A stretch of DNA of 64,000 nucleotides from Tisiphia sp964030975 (GCF_964030975.1 NZ_CAXIQH010000001.1:1674001-1738000), one strand, 5' to 3'; numbered from the stretch's first letter, positions 46,604-56,594 are shown. Numbers and translations: made by a program. The notes: generated by a model not told the origin, from the sequence alone.

Positions 46604-48205
46604 TAATTCACCTGATATTTTTGGAGAAATTATTTACGAGCTTTCAAAACTTAACCTTACAGCTTCAGATAGTGATGTGAATGGAGATGCTTTTGAGTAT
46701 TTTTTAAAAAATGCTTACCAAGGCATTAAAATTAAAGATTTAGGCGAATATTTTACACCTAGAAACATTGTAAGAACAATGATAAGTATGGTTAATCCTA
46801 AAATTGGTGAAACCATTTATGACCCTTTTTGTGGTACAGGAGGATTCTTAATTGAAGCTTTTAGATATTTAAAAATCAGAACTTCGTTTAATGATGAGAT
46901 GCAAAATATTCTAAGAAAAAAAACAATTTACGGTTCTGAGATTACTGTTAATGCAAGAATTGCAAAAATGAATATGATTTTGTTCGGAGATGGACATAGT
47001 AATATCAAAAAACAAGATACCCTTTCTGATTATGTAAATCAAAAATATGATATTGTAATTACAAATCCACCATATTCGCAACAAACAAGGTTTGGGTATT
47101 TATATCCCATTCAATCAAATAATGGTGACGCTATTTGTGCTTTGCATTGCTTTGAAGCTTTAAAGCTAGGTGGTAGAGGTTGTTTACTTGTAAAAGAAAA
47201 TTTTGTTTCAGATGGGGGAGATGTTGGAAAGGTAAGAGAGTATATTTTTAATAACTCATCAAATGTTTCTATTGTTTCATTGCCAAGAAAGCTTTTTGAA
47301 CCTTACACACCAACAAAAACAAGCATTGTATATTTCGAGAAAAACAGAAAGATATCAAACACGTTCTTTTTTGCAGTTAATGCGGTTGGTCATGAACTTG
47401 GCTCAAGAAAGAAGCCAATTAAGGACAATGATTTACCAGCCGTACTTGATGCTTTCAATAATAAAAAGACTGTTTTGGAAATTGAATCTGCTATAATACC
47501 ATCAACTGAAATCGCCAAGAATAGCTACAGTTTATGGATTTATGATTATTTTGATATTTTTGCTAATTTAAAAGGCGATATTATAAAACTTGGTGATTAT
47601 ATTGAGGAGATAACAGAAAAAACAGAACCGTCTTTGCAGCCAGTTATAGATTTTAGAATTTTAGGTGTAAGTAATAGTATTGGTGTTTTTGACAATGAGA
47701 TTTTAAAAGGTGAAGACATAAACCAAAAATACAAGCAGGTTCAAGCTGGAAATTTGGTATATAATCCGCATAGGATTAATGTTGGTTCTTTAGGTTTAGT
47801 GAGCGAGGATTTAAGCGGTGGTTATGTAAGCGGTATCTATATCGTATTTAGAGTTTTAAAAAAATTCCAAGATACTATACCATCCGAATATTTATTACAT
47901 ATTTTAAAGTCAAAATATTATTTAGCCATTATTGGCAAATACGATACAAAGTATGGAGCTGTTAGAGCAAACTTAACTTATGAACAGCTTTGTAATATAC
48001 ACATACCATTACTTAAAAAAAATGAAATGGAAGAATTCTTAGAGAAAATAAGTAAACTAAATAATATTACGGGGGAATTTCAGAAAGTTAAAAATAATCT
48101 TAAAGAATCTATACATAAAATTTTACCTCATTTATGAATTAAGTAGAATTTATAATTTCTTGTTAGTCAGGAAATGATTGCAAAAAGTTTTAAGTATAAA
48201 ATGGT

Positions 48206-48307
48206 AATGCTTACAAAGTAGAAATAATTGATTATCATAAATAAAAGGTAACTTATATGCATAAAATTAATCCGGTGCATCCTGGCAAAATATTTAAGGC
48301 TACGTAG
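48206..48307 (+). pseudogene. remnants of a HigB-HigA toxin-antitoxin pair
   Basis: An open stretch ending NAYKVEIIDYHK and stop at 48242-48244 matches the C-terminus of HigB-type toxins (AYDVEIVDYH). Thirteen bases later, after AAGGTAAC, an ATG at 48257 starts MHKINPVHPGKIFKAT, the typical HigA antitoxin N-terminus, and then a stop at 48305-48307. Gene order toxin-antitoxin is as in higBA. Only the ends are left, next to the broken restriction gene. Confidence 0.6.
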
Positions 48308-48445
48308 CATTCGCGTACTCATGCCTTGTTTATTGTCCCCATTCTTCAAATCATTTAAGTTATGTTAGGTAATCCGAATTAGATTATTTGACATAAGGCA
48401 AGGAATTGCATACTATACCGCAATTATAATGTCTTTGGAGAAAGC

Positions 48446-51400
48446 ATGCCATCAAATCGATTATATTTATTTCGAGATATGCGTTTTTTGCCTATCTTCA
48501 TAGTACAATTTTGTGGTTGTCTGAATGATAGTATACTAAAAAATGCTCTAATTATATTAATTACCTATAAACTATCTAGTCAATTGGTAGGATCAACCCA
48601 ATTGCTTGTACTAGCTGCTAATACTATTTTTGTATTGCCTTTTGTCATATTTGCAAGTATTGCAGGGCAAGTGGCTGATAGGTACGAGCGATCAACTATA
48701 GTTAAAATCATTAAATTATTTGAACTATTCATAGTGCTTTTTGCTACTTATGGATTTTTTAATAATAGTTTAGTAATACTTTTTTTATCTATATTTCTTA
48801 TGGGTATACATTCGACATTTTTTGGACCAATTAAGTATAGTGTTCTGCCAGACCATTTATACCGAAATGAGTTATTGGGAGCTAATGGATTCGTTGAGGC
48901 AGGAACATTTATTTCTATTTTAGTTGGTACTATTATTGGAGGGTATTACACCATAAGTGGCAATTTAATAATCACTATTCTGATAATAATTGCTATAGTT
49001 GGCGTTGTTGCTAGTTATTTTATGCCAAAATCGAATAATTCTAACTGTGAAATTAAAATAAATTTAAATTTATTTCGTGAAAGTATAGAAATGATTAAAT
49101 ATGCTAAAGCTAAAAAGCAAGTATATCTGTCAATCCTTGGTATATCTTGGTTTTGGTTTATTAGTGCAGCAATACTTGCTCAAATCCCATCTCTTGCTAA
49201 AGATACTTTTGGAGCAGATGAAAATGTTGCTAATTTGTTCCTTGCAACATTTTCAATTGGAGTAGGGGTTGGTTCTTTTTGGTGCAGTAAGATTTTTGGA
49301 AATGAAATTACCACAAAATATGTTTTTGTCTCGGCGATTGGTATCAGTATATTTGGTATTGATTTATTTTTTGCCAGTCGAATTAGTGCAGTTCATTATG
49401 AACCGGAACAGTTAAAGAGTATATTTGTCTTTTTATCTAAAAAGCATAATTGGCGGATCATTATCGATTTATTTTTTATAGCTGCTATTGCTGGACTATA
49501 TATTGTTCCACTTTTTGCAGTATTACAATATTTGAGCTCCTCAGCTCATCGTAGTAGAATAATTGCTATAAATAATTTTGTTAATGCTATATTTATGGCC
49601 GGATCTACTGTAATACTTTCGCTGTTATTCTATTGGGGATATTCGATACCATCCGTTATATTATTTATTAGCCTGCTTAACATAGTGGTAGCTTATTATA
49701 TTTATCAATTAATTCCTGAAGTAAAAATAATACCTTTTGCTGTTCACCGAGCTATTTTGAAATTTCTTTTTGATTGTATGTACAGAGTGGAGGTGAAAGG
49801 TATTGAAAATTTTTATAAAGCTGGCAAAAGATCAGTAGTTATCGCCAATCATATTTCATATCTTGATCCTGCATTACTTGCAACTTATCTACCTGAAGAA
49901 ATGACTTTTGCCATTAATACAACTATGGCTAAAGTGTGGTGGGTCAAACCATTTTTAACAATGGCAAAAACTTTACCAATTGATCCCACTAATGCAATGG
50001 CTATAAAGAGTTTGATTAGGGAAGTGCAGAAAGATAAAAAAGTCGCTATATTCCCCGAAGGAAGAATAAGTATTACTGGTTCCTTAATGAAGATATATGA
50101 AGGACCTGGCATGATTGCTGAGAAAGCTGATGCAACAATTTTACCTGTAAGAATAGATGGTACACAATTTACTCATTTTTCTAAACTTAAAAATATACTA
50201 AAAACACGGATGTTTCCTAAAGTTACTATCACTATTTTGCCACCAATAAAATTTTCTGCTAATCAGAATATAGATAATAGGGAAAAACGTAAATATATAG
50301 GTCAGGCTCTCTATGATATCATGGTTGATATGATATTTGAAAGTTCTGATTACCAGAATACTATATTTCAGTCTCTCATTGATACAGCAAAAGCTTATGG
50401 TTTTAACAAAAAAATAATACAAGATATTGATGACAAGTCTGTTACCTATCGCCAATTAATATTACAATCTTTTACTTTAGCAAATTTAATAAAGCAAGAT
50501 ACAGAAGTAGCTGACTATCTAGGTATTATGCTACCTAATATGGTTGAAGCTATTATTACTTTTTATGCTATGCAAGCCTGTTCCCGTCGACCAGTGATGA
50601 TTGATTATATGAGTGAGGTTAGCAATATAGTAGCTTCGTGTGAAACAACTTCAGTAAAAACAGTATATACTTCAAAACAATTTGTCGAAAAAGCTGGGTT
50701 ACAAGAAGCAGTGGCAAAGATCTTAGAAGTTAATATAAAAGTTATTTACCTTGAAGATTTAATATCAAGAGTTAGTTTATATTTTAAAATTAAGTCGGTG
50801 ATTGCTAGCTTTTTCCCACAGAGTTATTATAGCAATATGTGTACTAGCTATGGTGACAATGATCCATCAGTTGTAGTATTTACTTCAGGTATTTCAGCAC
50901 CCCCTAAAGCTGTAGTATTGTCACATAGAAATCTGCAAGCTAATAGATGCCAGGTTCTAGCTAAGTTACATTTTAGTCTGGATGATTTGGCTTTTATGGC
51001 TTTACCATTATTTCACTGTTCTGGTTTATCTGGTACAATAATGATGACACTTAACGGTATACCAGCGTTTCTTTATCCTTCTCCTTTACATTACCGGAGT
51101 GTTCCTGAGGTAATATATGATATCGGAGCAACGATTATCTTTGGTACGGATGTATTTTTACATGGTTATGCCACCTGTGCTCATCCTTATGATTTTTATT
51201 CTATAAGATACGTGTTTGCTAGTAGTGAGAAACTTAGAAAAGAAACAACGCAATTATGGCTTGATAAGTTTGGTATAAGAATTTTTGAAGGGTATGGTAC
51301 GTCTGAAACATCTCCAATAATAGCGTGTAATACTCCAATGCATTATCGTGGTGGAAGCGTAGGTCGTTTGATGCCAAAAATAGAATATTATATTAAAGCA

Positions 51401-51922
51401 ATTAACGGAATAGAAGAAGGGGGGCAACTATTTATCAAGGGACCAAATATTATGCTTGGCTATATGTACTCTAATAATCCTGGGGTTATTCATCCTACAT
51501 CATCAGACGAGTTGGGTCTGGGCTGGTACGATACTGGGGATATTGTGAAAATTGATAAAGATGGTTATCTTACCTTATTGGGTCGTGTTCAACAATTTGT
51601 TACAACAGAAGAAGTAAACTCATTGCTATTAATAGAGGATTTAGCTAATATGGTAGATGTTGATAGTAAGCATGTAGCTATTTGTTCGGATGATGGTAAT
51701 GAAGATAGACAAATTTTTCTCTTTACCACCAGTCAGACTATAAATAGGGAAAATTTTATAGAAATGATGGCTAAAAATGCAGTATATTTGAGACAAAATA
51801 CTGCATCAAAAAGCTATTTACCAGTAATTATTTCTGTTAAAGAAATACCAATTCTACCAATAGGTAAAGTAAATTATAGGCAAATAACTAAAATGCTTGA
51901 AAATTATAGAAAAGTAACCTAG
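48446..51922 (+). CDS. aas: LplT-PlsC-Aas fusion: lysophospholipid transporter, acyltransferase and acyl-ACP synthetase
   Basis: 1158 residues in three parts. Residues 1-420: MFS permease with about 12 hydrophobic segments, like LplT, which flips lysophospholipids inward. Residues 440-620: glycerolipid acyltransferase with NHISYLDPALLA (HX4D) and FPEGRIS. Residues 650-1158: AMP-forming acyl-ACP synthetase with VVFTSGISAPPKAVVLSH (phosphate loop), YGTSETSP and YDTGD. Together they would import and re-acylate lysophospholipids scavenged from the host, a sensible trait for an intracellular bacterium. In enterobacteria LplT and Aas are separate proteins; here one chain. The ATG at 48446 is preceded by GGAGAAAGC. 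Confidence 0.92.
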   Translation: MPSNRLYLFRDMRFLPIFIVQFCGCLNDSILKNALIILITYKLSSQLVGSTQLLVLAANTIFVLPFVIFASIAGQVADRYERSTIVKIIKLFELFIVLFATYGFFNNSLVILFLSIFLMGIHSTFFGPIKYSVLPDHLYRNELLGANGFVEAGTFISILVGTIIGGYYTISGNLIITILIIIAIVGVVASYFMPKSNNSNCEIKINLNLFRESIEMIKYAKAKKQVYLSILGISWFWFISAAILAQIPSLAKDTFGADENVANLFLATFSIGVGVGSFWCSKIFGNEITTKYVFVSAIGISIFGIDLFFASRISAVHYEPEQLKSIFVFLSKKHNWRIIIDLFFIAAIAGLYIVPLFAVLQYLSSSAHRSRIIAINNFVNAIFMAGSTVILSLLFYWGYSIPSVILFISLLNIVVAYYIYQLIPEVKIIPFAVHRAILKFLFDCMYRVEVKGIENFYKAGKRSVVIANHISYLDPALLATYLPEEMTFAINTTMAKVWWVKPFLTMAKTLPIDPTNAMAIKSLIREVQKDKKVAIFPEGRISITGSLMKIYEGPGMIAEKADATILPVRIDGTQFTHFSKLKNILKTRMFPKVTITILPPIKFSANQNIDNREKRKYIGQALYDIMVDMIFESSDYQNTIFQSLIDTAKAYGFNKKIIQDIDDKSVTYRQLILQSFTLANLIKQDTEVADYLGIMLPNMVEAIITFYAMQACSRRPVMIDYMSEVSNIVASCETTSVKTVYTSKQFVEKAGLQEAVAKILEVNIKVIYLEDLISRVSLYFKIKSVIASFFPQSYYSNMCTSYGDNDPSVVVFTSGISAPPKAVVLSHRNLQANRCQVLAKLHFSLDDLAFMALPLFHCSGLSGTIMMTLNGIPAFLYPSPLHYRSVPEVIYDIGATIIFGTDVFLHGYATCAHPYDFYSIRYVFASSEKLRKETTQLWLDKFGIRIFEGYGTSETSPIIACNTPMHYRGGSVGRLMPKIEYYIKAINGIEEGGQLFIKGPNIMLGYMYSNNPGVIHPTSSDELGLGWYDTGDIVKIDKDGYLTLLGRVQQFVTTEEVNSLLLIEDLANMVDVDSKHVAICSDDGNEDRQIFLFTTSQTINRENFIEMMAKNAVYLRQNTASKSYLPVIISVKEIPILPIGKVNYRQITKMLENYRKVT

Positions 51923-52101
51923 AATGCTAAGATGAGGTAAATAACTCATAATTTAATAGAAAAATTGATATAGCTAACATTATACCAGTTTACTATGGAT
52001 AAATGCTAATCTGGTTAGCTATAGGCAAAGTAATTGTTGATTTACTATTTTGAGTACAAACCTTTTTTTGTAACCTAAATATATTTAATAGAAAAGATAT
52101 T
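51923..52101. other. short intergenic region with a TTAGCTATA palindrome
   Basis: Holds the inverted pair TATAGCTAAC (51970) and GGTTAGCTATA (52013), the same repeat type as at 33457. No reading frame. Confidence 0.5.
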
Positions 52102-52908
52102 ATGCATAATGTTATTAGTAAAATATTATTGATTATTGTTGTTGTCCTAATAGCATTATTTGCTTATAAAACTATGAAGACTCCTAATGCTGTTTCTGCT
52201 ACGGTTTCGATTAACACTGCCGATCAGCAATTATTAGAAAAAAAAGAAGCGGTAGAAAAAATCGAGCAAATTGTAAAAGAATATTTATTAAAAAATCCTG
52301 AAGTAATAATTCAGTCAATAGAAGCTCTTCAGCGGCGTAAAATGCAGGAAATGGAAATAAAAACTGGTGAATATATCAGAGATAATAAATCTGAAATAGA
52401 AAATTCTCTTACATCTCCAGTGCTTGGTGATCCGAATGGTGATATAATCATTGCTGCCTTTTATGATTATAATTGTGGTTATTGTAAAAAAGGTAGTCAT
52501 TTTATTAATCAGTTAATCAAATCAGATAAGAACGTTAAAGTTGTTTTGCAACTATACCCACTTCTTGGTGATGCATCTAATTATGCTGCAACTATTGCTT
52601 TGGCTGTTTATAAGACAACTCCGGATAAGTTTCAGGATATTCATAATGGTTTAATGGAGCTAAAACCTATTACCAAAGAATCTGTAGAAAAACTGCTCCT
52701 AGAAAATGATTTAAATCTTGAAATAATCACAAAAGAAATTAATAAAGGAGAGATAGAAAATCTTCTCGACAAAAATATTAAATTAGCAAAAGGTTTAAGA
52801 ATACAAGGAGTTCCTGCTTATATTATTAATGGTAAATTAGTGGCAGGGATGATGGATATGGAGCAATTGCAAAAAATAATTGCCGATATAAGAAGTCAAA
52901 ATAAATGA
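52102..52908 (+). CDS. DsbA-family exported thiol-disulfide oxidoreductase
   Basis: 268 residues with an N-terminal membrane anchor (about residues 5-23, ILLIIVVVLIALFAY) and a helical region (LEKKEAVEKIEQIVKEYLLK) like the dimerisation arm of ScsC/BdbD-type proteins. The thioredoxin fold follows, with AFYDYNCGYCKKG (active site CGYC) and the cis-Pro loop GVPAYIING. It would form or isomerise disulfides in periplasmic proteins. ATG at 52102, with AGAAAAGA upstream. Length normal. Confidence 0.9.
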   Translation: MHNVISKILLIIVVVLIALFAYKTMKTPNAVSATVSINTADQQLLEKKEAVEKIEQIVKEYLLKNPEVIIQSIEALQRRKMQEMEIKTGEYIRDNKSEIENSLTSPVLGDPNGDIIIAAFYDYNCGYCKKGSHFINQLIKSDKNVKVVLQLYPLLGDASNYAATIALAVYKTTPDKFQDIHNGLMELKPITKESVEKLLLENDLNLEIITKEINKGEIENLLDKNIKLAKGLRIQGVPAYIINGKLVAGMMDMEQLQKIIADIRSQNK

Positions 52909-52910
52909 TA

Positions 52911-53060
52911 ATAGACTTACCTAGCATAAGTCAAAAAAGCCCTCGGGATTTTTAGAAGAAACGAAGTCGAGTGCCGCAACGTACATAGACGTACGTGAGG
53001 AGTAAAGGTGAGTTTCGACGACAAAATCACTAACTAAATTGACTTATGCAGGAAATCTAA
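52911..53060. repeat. 150-bp palindromic element, copy 2 of the 25058 family
   Basis: Ends AGACTTACCTAGCATAAGTC and GACTTATGCAGGAAATCT, centre with GTACATAGACGTACGTGAGG. It matches 25058-25203 in inverse orientation. Confidence 0.7.
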
Positions 53061-53230
53061 TGATATATTCAAATCATTAGAGTATATTCAGCTATTGATT
53101 ATGACTTTTTAATTACTTTGAGATGGTTGTTTTGTGTAAATTGTTTGACAAATGTAAAATAATTTGATAAACATTAGTGCTAGTATTTATTCCCAAAAAT
53201 TAAGTTAGTTATACTCAAATAATTTGGAGA

Positions 53231-53635
53231 ATGGGGACAATAAACAAGGGGTGAGTTAGCGGAGCGTACATGAAGATTGTTCGCACCGGGTACCACAACT
53301 GTCGAAAGTTAGAAGGTAGAGCGGGTTTAGAGGTCATCATGGCAGTTTAAAAGTTGCAGGAAAATAACTGGCGTCATTGCGAGGAGGCGTGAACCGACGA
53401 AGCAATTGTGAATTGTCATTCCCGCGTAGGCGGGAATCTAAGATCCCTGCTTTCGCAGGGATGACATTAATATTAAGCAAGGATGACACAAAACAGGATT
53501 GCATGCTCTTCTCGCAATGACGTTGACCACATACGACTTTTAAAGTACACTATCTAAAATCGTTTCCTCTTCTAACTTTCGACAGTTGTGACGCTGGTGC
53601 CTCGAGGTTTTACGGAGCCAATTTTTTAAAGATTA
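53231..53635. repeat. nested palindromic repeats
   Basis: An RPE-like unit starting GGGGACAATAAACAAGGGGT (about 53232) is split: its second half resumes at about 53600 (CTCGAGGTTTTACGGAGCCA). Between them lies a 294-bp copy of the ACAACTGTCGAAAGTTAG inverted-repeat element (53296-53589), which itself contains further GTCATTGCGAG and TTCCCGCGTAGGCGGGAA palindromes. The uninterrupted RPE unit is inside the hydrolase gene at 58077. Three repeat families are stacked here. Confidence 0.7.
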
Positions 53636-53930
53636 AGAGTAACCCGAAAATATAAATGCTCTCTATAGTTCTATTTAAACCTAGTTAGGTTGTTGGAATT
53701 TTGCGATGCTAATTTCTTCAAATCATTCGAGTAGTAGTCTAAACCTTAATCTTTCATAGGTTTCATGATTTTTCCGGTTTTTAAGCAATAAATCTCTTTC
53801 AAAACTAGCTATGAGAGAGGAGTTTTTAATAAAAATTTAATCGAAAAATCGTAACTAGTGCTTAAAAATGTACGCAAGGATTTCCTCGATTGATTTTGAC
53901 AACACAATGACCTAAAAGAATAAAGTTTCT
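53636..53930. other. gene-free stretch upstream of rho
   Basis: AT-rich, no credible reading frame, no repeat I recognise. It may belong to the rho leader or be a decayed gene. Confidence 0.4.
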
Positions 53931-54092
53931 AGGTTCCGTTGACAAAATTTAAATTGTTTATATTTTGGGTATTTTTAAGCGAAAATTAATAAGATTTTTG
54001 CAGGAATAGTTATTCCTATTTCAAAAAAATCTTATAATTTGCAGCTAATAAAGAGTCAAAATAGAATAATTTAAATTTTGTCAACAGAACCT
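53931..54092. mobile_element. 162-bp palindromic MITE upstream of rho
   Basis: Terminal inverted repeats AGGTTCCGTTGACAAAATTT and AAATTTTGTCAACAGAACCT (about 25 bases, one mismatch). An inner palindrome is AAGATTTTTGCAGGAATA / TATTCCTATTTCAAAAAAATCTT around GTTA. No coding capacity. The GGTTCTGTTGACAAA-type terminus is like those of some DDE elements. It ends 40 bases before the rho ATG and so lies in its leader. Confidence 0.65.
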
Positions 54093-54131
54093 ATAACAGT
54101 CTAATCTTAACTAATCTAAAGAAAATAAAAT

Positions 54132-55484
54132 ATGACAAGAAATACAGTGACTGACAATAAGGAATCATCTGATAATCATTACAATAATAGTATCAAGTAT
54201 GATAATCCCAATAAAGATGGTATTGTTACCATCAATCTTAAACAATTAAAGCGTAAATCACCTGAAGAGTTACAAGTACAAGCAGAAAATCTTAATATTG
54301 AGAATTCTAGTGCTTTGCTAAAACAAGAGCTAGTCTTTGCTATACTTAAGAAATCTGTTGAGCAGGGTGATTTGATTTCAGGAGAAGGTGTACTGGAAAT
54401 TCTACCTGATGGATTTGGTTTCCTTAGATCCCCAGAGGTAAATTATTCCGCTGGCCCTGATGATATTTATATTTCTCCAAGTCAGATTCGTCGTTTTGGA
54501 TTACGTACAGGGGACACGGTAGAAGGGCAAATTAGGGCTCCAAAACCGGGAGAACGGTATTTTGCATTATTAAAAGTAAATAAAGTTAACTTTGAAGATC
54601 CTTCTAAGGCGTATCATAGAGTACATTTTGATAATTTAACGCCACTTTATCCTGAAGAAAAATTATCATTAGAACTAGAAGATAATAGCAAGGATTTTAG
54701 TACAAGAATAATTGAATTGGTGGCTCCTATGGGTAAAGGACAACGTGCGTTGATTGTTGCTCCACCAAGAACTGGTAAAACTGTTCTATTGCAAAATATA
54801 GCACATGCCATTACCACCAATAATCCAGAAGTATTTTTAATTGTTTTATTAATCGACGAACGTCCAGAAGAAGTTACTGATATGCAGCGTTCAGTGCGTG
54901 GTGAAGTAGTTAGCTCAACTTTTGATGAACCAGCTATGAGGCACGTTCAGCTTGCAGAAATGGTTATTGAGAAAGCTAAAAGGTTAGTAGAGCATAAAAG
55001 AGATGTGGTAATATTGGTTGATGCAATAACAAGACTTGCTAGAGCTTATAACACTGTTGTACCATCGTCTGGTAAAGTTCTTACAGGAGGAGTTGATGCA
55101 AATGCATTACAACGACCAAAAAGATTCTTTGGAGCGGCAAGAAATATTGAGAATGGTGGTTCATTAACTATAATAGGAACCGCTTTAATTGACACCGGTT
55201 CACGTATGGACGAGGTGATCTTTGAAGAATTTAAAGGTACTGGTAATTCTGAAATAGTTCTCGATCGTAAAATAGCTGATAAACGTATTTATCCTGCGAT
55301 TGATATTACTAAATCTGGTACACGTAAAGAGGAGTTATTGGTTGATAAAGCCATTTTAACCAAAATGTGGGTTCTTCGTAGAATCATTAATCCAATGGGG
55401 ACAATAGATGCAGCAGAGTTTTTAATTGATAAACTTAAAAATACTAAAACTAATACAGAATTCTTTGACTCAATGAATTCATAA
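54132..55484 (+). CDS. rho: transcription termination factor Rho
   Basis: Hexameric RNA helicase that ends transcription. The 450-residue protein has an N-terminal extension of about 25 residues rich in Asn, Asp and Ser. The helical domain follows (LKRKSPEELQVQAENL), then the OSB RNA-binding fold with DGFGFLRSPE, Walker A APPRTGKT (near residue 213), Walker B VVILVDAITRLARAYN, and the Q-loop and R-loop regions. ATG at 54132, preceded by AAGAAAATAAA. A MITE-like palindrome lies just upstream and may affect the leader. Confidence 0.97.
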   Translation: MTRNTVTDNKESSDNHYNNSIKYDNPNKDGIVTINLKQLKRKSPEELQVQAENLNIENSSALLKQELVFAILKKSVEQGDLISGEGVLEILPDGFGFLRSPEVNYSAGPDDIYISPSQIRRFGLRTGDTVEGQIRAPKPGERYFALLKVNKVNFEDPSKAYHRVHFDNLTPLYPEEKLSLELEDNSKDFSTRIIELVAPMGKGQRALIVAPPRTGKTVLLQNIAHAITTNNPEVFLIVLLIDERPEEVTDMQRSVRGEVVSSTFDEPAMRHVQLAEMVIEKAKRLVEHKRDVVILVDAITRLARAYNTVVPSSGKVLTGGVDANALQRPKRFFGAARNIENGGSLTIIGTALIDTGSRMDEVIFEEFKGTGNSEIVLDRKIADKRIYPAIDITKSGTRKEELLVDKAILTKMWVLRRIINPMGTIDAAEFLIDKLKNTKTNTEFFDSMNS

Positions 55485-55504
55485 AATGCTTTTCAGGAGG
55501 AAGT

Positions 55505-56449
55505 ATGGCTAAAAAAACAAAAATTGCTTTAATTGGTGGTGGCAATATCGGTGGAACACTTGCACATTTGATAGCCTTTAGAGAACTTGGTGACGTAGTT
55601 ATGTTTGATATATCTAACGGTTTTCCGCAGGGTAAGACTTTAGATATATCACAAGCTGGGGCCATTACAGGTTCAGATGTAAGTATCACAGGCACTAATG
55701 ATTATAAAGACATGGAAGGTGCAGATGCTATAATTGTTACAGCCGGAGTACCACGTTTACCAGGGATGAGTCGTGATGACTTAATTAATGTGAATAGCAC
55801 TGTCATAAAAACTGTTGCGGCAAATATTAAGCAATATGCCCCAAACGCTTTTGTCATTGTTGTAACCAACCCACTTGATGCTATGGTTTATGTAATGTTA
55901 AAGGAAAGTGGACTACCTAGCAATAGGGTAGTTGGGATGGCTGGGGTACTTGACTCAGCCAGATTTAACCTTTTCTTAGCCCATGAATTTAATGTTTCTG
56001 TAGAAAATGTTAGTAGTTTTGTCCTTGGGGGGCATGGTGATTCAATGGTTCCTTTGGTTAGATATTCGACAATTAATGGAATACCAGTTTTAGATTTAGT
56101 AGAAATGGGATGGTCAACGAAGGAACGTATTAACGCAATAATAGATCGTACAAGAAATGGTGGTGGAGAAATTGTTTCACTACTTAAAAGTGGTTCCGCC
56201 TATTACGCTCCAGCAACTTCTGCTATTGAAATGTTAGAGAGTTATTTAAAAGATAAACGCAAAATATTAAGTTGTGCTGCTTATCTTCAAGGGGAATATG
56301 GAGTAAAAAATATGTATGTCGGTGTGCCGGTTATTATTGGTAAAAATGGTGTGGAAAAAATAGTAGAAATAAAATTAAATGATGAAGAACAAAATTTATT
56401 TAACAAATCAGTAGATGGAGTTAGAAAGTTGATTGAGTCAGTAAAATGA
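55505..56449 (+). CDS. mdh: malate dehydrogenase
   Basis: TCA-cycle NAD-dependent enzyme, converting malate to oxaloacetate. 314 residues of the LDH-like MDH type. NAD-binding GGGNIGGTLAHL at the N-terminus, substrate Arg residues in VPRLPGMSRDDL, VTNPLDAMVY, and catalytic His in GGHGDSMVPL. ATG at 55505 preceded by AGGAGGAAGT, a strong ribosome site. It follows rho by 20 bases on the same strand and may be co-transcribed. Confidence 0.97.
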   Translation: MAKKTKIALIGGGNIGGTLAHLIAFRELGDVVMFDISNGFPQGKTLDISQAGAITGSDVSITGTNDYKDMEGADAIIVTAGVPRLPGMSRDDLINVNSTVIKTVAANIKQYAPNAFVIVVTNPLDAMVYVMLKESGLPSNRVVGMAGVLDSARFNLFLAHEFNVSVENVSSFVLGGHGDSMVPLVRYSTINGIPVLDLVEMGWSTKERINAIIDRTRNGGGEIVSLLKSGSAYYAPATSAIEMLESYLKDKRKILSCAAYLQGEYGVKNMYVGVPVIIGKNGVEKIVEIKLNDEEQNLFNKSVDGVRKLIESVK

Positions 56450-56457
56450 TAAAGATT

Positions 56458-56512
56458 ATGTCATACCTGCGAAAGCAGGTATCTTAGATTCCTGCCGCAG
56501 CTAGGAATGACA
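56458..56512. repeat. dispersed repeat unit
   Basis: The core TCATACCTGCGAAAGCAGGT plus ATCTTAGATTCCTGCCGCAG and AGGAATGACA, of the same type as the MITE centre, between convergent genes. Confidence 0.6.
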
Positions 56513-56594
56513 CCTTACAACAAAATAAAAAATGTAGGGTGCTATGGTTTAATACAGCCTGAAAGTTCTTTCCAACTTTTAACGTGGAGGCTTA

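Larger units (their letters stand above)
44893..48137 (+). pseudogene. single-chain restriction-modification enzyme (R-M-S fusion), split by IS630
   Basis: Excising the IS630 (45647-46603) and one TA restores one frame of 761 residues. Domains in order: a PD-(D/E)XK nuclease like the HsdR N-terminus (IPDFVLYKEG...IIIIEAKKP, about residues 53-78); an HsdM-like helical part; an N6-adenine methyltransferase with TIYDPFCGTGGFLIEA (motif I) and VITNPPYS (motif IV); and one target-recognition domain of the HsdS type. There is no helicase part, so it fits a Type IIG enzyme rather than Type I. The IS lies between nuclease and methyltransferase, so as it stands only the nuclease part could be translated from its own start. 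Confidence 0.85.
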
